Below the pieces are notes generated by a model. The model searched no databases and was not told where the DNA came from. It was given only the letters and a program-made list of their open reading frames with translations. From positions 1-64,000 of the forward strand of contig NZ_JABFCZ010000008.1 of assembly GCF_014692675.1 (NCBI RefSeq): a stretch of 64,000 nt of DNA, written 5' to 3'. Positions 61,241-64,000 of this stretch are shown piece by piece; position 1 is the stretch's first letter; every line of letters starts with the position of its first letter. This stretch comes from Roseibium aggregatum (GTDB lineage: Bacteria; Pseudomonadota; Alphaproteobacteria; Rhizobiales; Stappiaceae). Position numbers and translations under genes: made by a program.

Positions 61241-62494
61241 ATGACGGTCGCATCTGCAATCGCTGAAACGGACGCCGGCTACGACGTCGAGGCCATCCGT
61301 AAGGACTTTCCGATCCTCTCCCGAGAGGTCTACGGCAAGCCTCTGGTCTATCTCGACAATGGCGCATCGGCGCAAAAGCCGCAGGCGGTAATCGACGCGG
61401 TCTCCTATGCCTATTCCAACGAATACGCCAACGTGCATCGCGGCCTGCATTTCCTGTCCAACACCGCGACCGACAATTACGAGGCCGCGCGCGAAAAGGT
61501 GCGTCGCTTCCTGAACGCACCGTCGGTGGACGAGATCGTGTTCACCCGCTCCACGACCGAGGCGATCAACCTGGTGTCCTACGGCCTCGGTCCGGAGACC
61601 TTCGGTCCGGGCGATGAAATCGTGATCTCCATCATGGAGCATCACTCCAACATCGTGCCCTGGCATTTTCACCGCGAACGCAACGGCGCGGTGCTGAAGT
61701 GGGTCTATGTGCGAGAGGACGGGTCCTTCGATCTCGATGCCTTCGCCGACACGCTGACCGATCGCACCAAGCTGGTCGCCATCACCCACATGTCCAACGT
61801 GCTGGGCACGGTCGTGCCGGTCAAGGACGTCTGCCGGATCGCCCATGAACGCGGCATTCCGGTGTTGGTCGACGGCAGCCAGGCCGCCGTTCACCTGCCG
61901 GTGGACGTGCAGGATATCGACTGCGACTACTACGTCTTTACCGGCCACAAGGTCTATGGACCGACCGGCATCGGGGCTCTCTGGGCCAAGTCGGACAAAC
62001 TGAAAGCCATGCGTCCGTTCTGCGGCGGTGGCGAGATGATCCTGGACGTGACCGAAGACGTCGTCACCTACGCCGATCCGCCGCACCGGTTCGAGGCCGG
62101 CACGCCGCCGATCGTGCAGGCGATCGGCCTGGGCGCAGCTCTCGATTACATGGACAGCATCGGACGCGACCGGATTGCCCGCCACGAGGCCGATCTGTGC
62201 GCCTACGCCCATGAACGGCTGTCGACGATCAATTCCCTGCGGATCTTCGGCACGGCGCCGGGCAAGGGCGCGATCGTCTCCTTCGAGATCGAAGGGGCCC
62301 ATGCCCATGACGTTGCCACGATTATTGACCGGGCCGGCGTGGCGGTCCGGGCGGGAACCCATTGCGCACAGCCGCTCTTGGCAAAATACGGCGTGACCTC
62401 TACATGTCGGGCAAGTTTCGGGCTCTACAACACCCGCGCGGAAGTGGATGCGCTTTACGAGGCCTTGATCAAGGCGCAGTCATTTTTCGCCTGA
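61241..62494 (+). CDS. sufS: Cysteine desulfurase SufS
   Basis: A protein of 417 residues of the group II cysteine desulfurases. PLVYLDNGASAQKP and YANVHRGLHFLSNTATDNYE mark the start, FTGHKVYGPTGIG has the PLP lysine, and RAGTHCAQPLL the catalytic cysteine. It delivers sulfur to SufB. AGGGAGC precedes the ATG. Together with the IscS-type enzyme at 56184 the operon holds two desulfurases, a usual arrangement in alphaproteobacteria. Confidence 0.95.
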   Translation: MTVASAIAETDAGYDVEAIRKDFPILSREVYGKPLVYLDNGASAQKPQAVIDAVSYAYSNEYANVHRGLHFLSNTATDNYEAAREKVRRFLNAPSVDEIVFTRSTTEAINLVSYGLGPETFGPGDEIVISIMEHHSNIVPWHFHRERNGAVLKWVYVREDGSFDLDAFADTLTDRTKLVAITHMSNVLGTVVPVKDVCRIAHERGIPVLVDGSQAAVHLPVDVQDIDCDYYVFTGHKVYGPTGIGALWAKSDKLKAMRPFCGGGEMILDVTEDVVTYADPPHRFEAGTPPIVQAIGLGAALDYMDSIGRDRIARHEADLCAYAHERLSTINSLRIFGTAPGKGAIVSFEIEGAHAHDVATIIDRAGVAVRAGTHCAQPLLAKYGVTSTCRASFGLYNTRAEVDALYEALIKAQSFFA

Positions 62495-62505
62495 GGACGG
62501 ACAAG

Positions 62506-62901
62506 ATGGAAAACGGCACCACCATAGATCACAACGAGGCAGGCGAAGAACTGCGCGCGGACGTCGCCGCGGGCTCCGCCATCCCCATGGAGGAACTGGA
62601 CCGGCTCACGAATGACATCGTGACGGCCCTGAAGACCGTCTACGATCCGGAAATTCCATGCGATATCTATGAACTCGGGCTGATCTACAAGGTCGACATC
62701 GAGGACGACCGGTCGATCAACATCGACATGACGCTGACCGCGCCGGGCTGCCCGGTTGCCGGCGAGATGCCGGGCTGGGTGGAAAATGCTGTCGCCTCCG
62801 TACCCGGTGTCGGGCCGGTCAATGTCGACATGGTGTTCGATCCGCCCTGGTCGCCGGAGCGCATGTCGGACGAAGCCAAGGTTGCGCTGAACTGGTACTG
62901 A
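62506..62901 (+). CDS. SUF-associated DUF59/MIP18 protein (SufT-like)
   Basis: A protein of 131 residues. LKTVYDPEIPCDIYELGLIYKVDIE and MTLTAPGCPVAGEMPGWVENAV are the DUF59 core with the reactive cysteine of the family. In suf operons this protein (SufT/SUFT-like) helps mature or hand over Fe-S clusters. The ATG at 62506 lies 11 bases after sufS with GGACGG ahead. Confidence 0.9.
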   Translation: MENGTTIDHNEAGEELRADVAAGSAIPMEELDRLTNDIVTALKTVYDPEIPCDIYELGLIYKVDIEDDRSINIDMTLTAPGCPVAGEMPGWVENAVASVPGVGPVNVDMVFDPPWSPERMSDEAKVALNWY

Positions 62902-62983
62902 TTGCGCAGGCCCCTTTTTGACGATGGCCGGCACACCTATATGTTGGATATGACCCGAATCCTTTGCAAAACCCGAGGATGAG

Positions 62984-63370
62984 ATGGCAGCAGCAAGCAA
63001 ATTCCAGGTAATGACCATGACCGACGCCGCGGCGGAACGCGTGCGCGAACTGGTCGATAATGCCGATGGCGATGCGCTGGGTCTGAGGGTCGGCATCAAG
63101 AAGGGCGGCTGCGCCGGCATGGAATACACCATGGACCTGGTCAAGGAAGCCGGCCCCGGTGACGATGTCGTCGAGGACAAGGGCGCAAAGCTGTTCGTCG
63201 ACCCGTCCGCCGTTCTGTTCCTGCTCGGCACGGAAATGGACTTTGAAGTGACCAAGTTCCGCTCCGGTTTCGTCTTCAAGAACCCGAATGAGGTGTCCGC
63301 CTGCGGCTGCGGCGAATCCGTGTCGCTGCAGGAGGCCAATCCCGCCGTCATGGCCGGCCAGGACCGGTAA
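62984..63370 (+). CDS. sufA: A-type Fe-S carrier SufA/IscA
   Basis: A protein of 128 residues with the three cysteines of A-type carriers: KKGGCAGMEYTMDL and SACGCGESVS. It accepts clusters from the SufBCD scaffold and passes them to target proteins. It follows the SufT-like gene after 82 bases and is immediately followed by the TenA-like gene. Confidence 0.92.
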   Translation: MAAASKFQVMTMTDAAAERVRELVDNADGDALGLRVGIKKGGCAGMEYTMDLVKEAGPGDDVVEDKGAKLFVDPSAVLFLLGTEMDFEVTKFRSGFVFKNPNEVSACGCGESVSLQEANPAVMAGQDR

Positions 63371-63371
63371 T

Positions 63372-64000
63372 TTGGACCTGTTCAAGCGGCTGAAGGCCGA
63401 TGCGAAGCCGGAATGGTCCGCTTACGTTTCCCATGAATTCGTCGAAGAGCTTGGCGCCGGTTCGTTGCCGGAGGCCTGTTTCCGCCATTACCTGGTACAG
63501 GACTACCTGTTCCTGATCCAGTTCGCGCGCGCCTATGCGCTTGGCGTCTATAAAAGCCCGACCGTCGACGACATGCGTGCCTCGCTCGAAGGCGTCAAGG
63601 CCATCCTGGATACGGAACTCGACCTGCATATCGAATTGTGCGCCGGCTGGGGCATGACCAGGACCATGATCGAGGCGTCGGAGGAAGACAGGCCGACCAT
63701 GGCCTATACCCGCTTCGTTCTGGAAACCGGAATGGCCGGGGATCTTCTGGACCTGCAGGTTGCCCTGGCACCCTGTATCATCGGTTATGCCGAGATCGGC
63801 GCCGATCTGGAACGGCGGTACGCAGACGGCCTTGCCGGCAATCCCTATCGGCGCTGGATCGCGGAATATGCGGGCGACATGTACCAGGCGCTGGCGCAGG
63901 ATTTCGGAGGCTGGATGGACCGGACTGCGGAGATTTATCTCACGGAAGCCCGGTATCCCCGTCTTGCCGCGATTTTTCGCAAGGCCAGCATACTGGAGGC
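63372..64000 (+). CDS. TenA/THI-4 family protein (thiaminase II-like), partial
   Basis: The frame opens with TTG at 63372, two bases after the sufA stop, and is still open at the window edge (209 full codons). WSAYVSHEFVEELGAGSLPEACFRHYLVQDYLFLIQFARAYALGVYKS is the TenA signature, and ELDLHIELCAGWGM carries the active-site cysteine region. TenA proteins salvage the thiamine pyrimidine by hydrolysing aminopyrimidine. The C-terminal end lies outside the window. The start could also be a little later, since no ATG is available here. Confidence 0.85.
   Translation, partial: MDLFKRLKADAKPEWSAYVSHEFVEELGAGSLPEACFRHYLVQDYLFLIQFARAYALGVYKSPTVDDMRASLEGVKAILDTELDLHIELCAGWGMTRTMIEASEEDRPTMAYTRFVLETGMAGDLLDLQVALAPCIIGYAEIGADLERRYADGLAGNPYRRWIAEYAGDMYQALAQDFGGWMDRTAEIYLTEARYPRLAAIFRKASILE

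Overview
The window looks like a chromosome segment of a marine-type alphaproteobacterium, probably near Roseibium/Labrenzia/Stappia. The evidence is a GC-rich backbone, a DctPQM-type TRAP transporter, an NDUFA12-type complex I accessory subunit, a B12-dependent class II ribonucleotide reductase (nrdJ) and an alphaproteobacterial suf operon behind an Irr-type iron-control box. Genus placement is inference. No tRNA, rRNA or CRISPR array was seen.

Region 1 (1-18.5 kb) is ordinary metabolism and transport: the end of ubiX, a spermidine-synthase-like protein, a Na+/H+ antiporter, an O-methyltransferase, a TRAP transporter, a glutathione transferase, a DUF4242 protein, LysR and TetR regulators, an MFS carrier, a DUF3095 protein and a 2-oxoglutarate/Fe(II)-type dioxygenase. 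An AT-richer patch at 12.95-13.8 kb holds the orphaned C-terminal end of an Argonaute PIWI domain. Further on are methyltransferases (one frameshifted), a periplasmic rhodanese and two families of intergenic repeats.

Region 2 (19.6-48.6 kb) is an accessory island between terC and nrdJ. A 33-base direct repeat, itself a terminator hairpin, lies at each edge. Inside are: (a) a Tn7-like module tnsA-(tnsB)-tnsC-tniQ whose tnsB has lost its catalytic core; (b) a large envelope cluster with an ABC exporter, a secreted anchored protein, a DedA-PAP2-LssY fusion, a lipid kinase, mprF, PepSY and DUF1003 proteins, a BcrC-like phosphatase, several small membrane proteins and a QseBC/PmrAB-like two-component system; (c) a J-domain protein of unknown function; and (d) a two-gene short Argonaute defence system, SIR2-APAZ plus short pAgo (SPARSA type). 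Five copies of a palindrome TTACA-N4-TGTAA sit in the promoter gaps of the envelope cluster. They point to one regulon, probably run by the encoded two-component system, for membrane-lipid and surface-charge remodelling.

Region 3 (48.7-64 kb) is core genome: nrdJ with a possible NrdR box, a receiver-domain protein, the NDUFA12 homologue, a hypothetical protein, an alpha/beta hydrolase, then the operon desulfurase-sufB-sufC-sufD-sufS-sufT-like-sufA and a TenA-family gene cut by the window edge.

The main points of interest are the SPARSA operon, whose SIR2 gene lacks a usual start codon where the family start should be; the TTACA-N4-TGTAA regulon; the uncharacterised J-domain gene next to SPARSA; the internally deleted tnsB; and the terminator-like direct repeats at the island edges.
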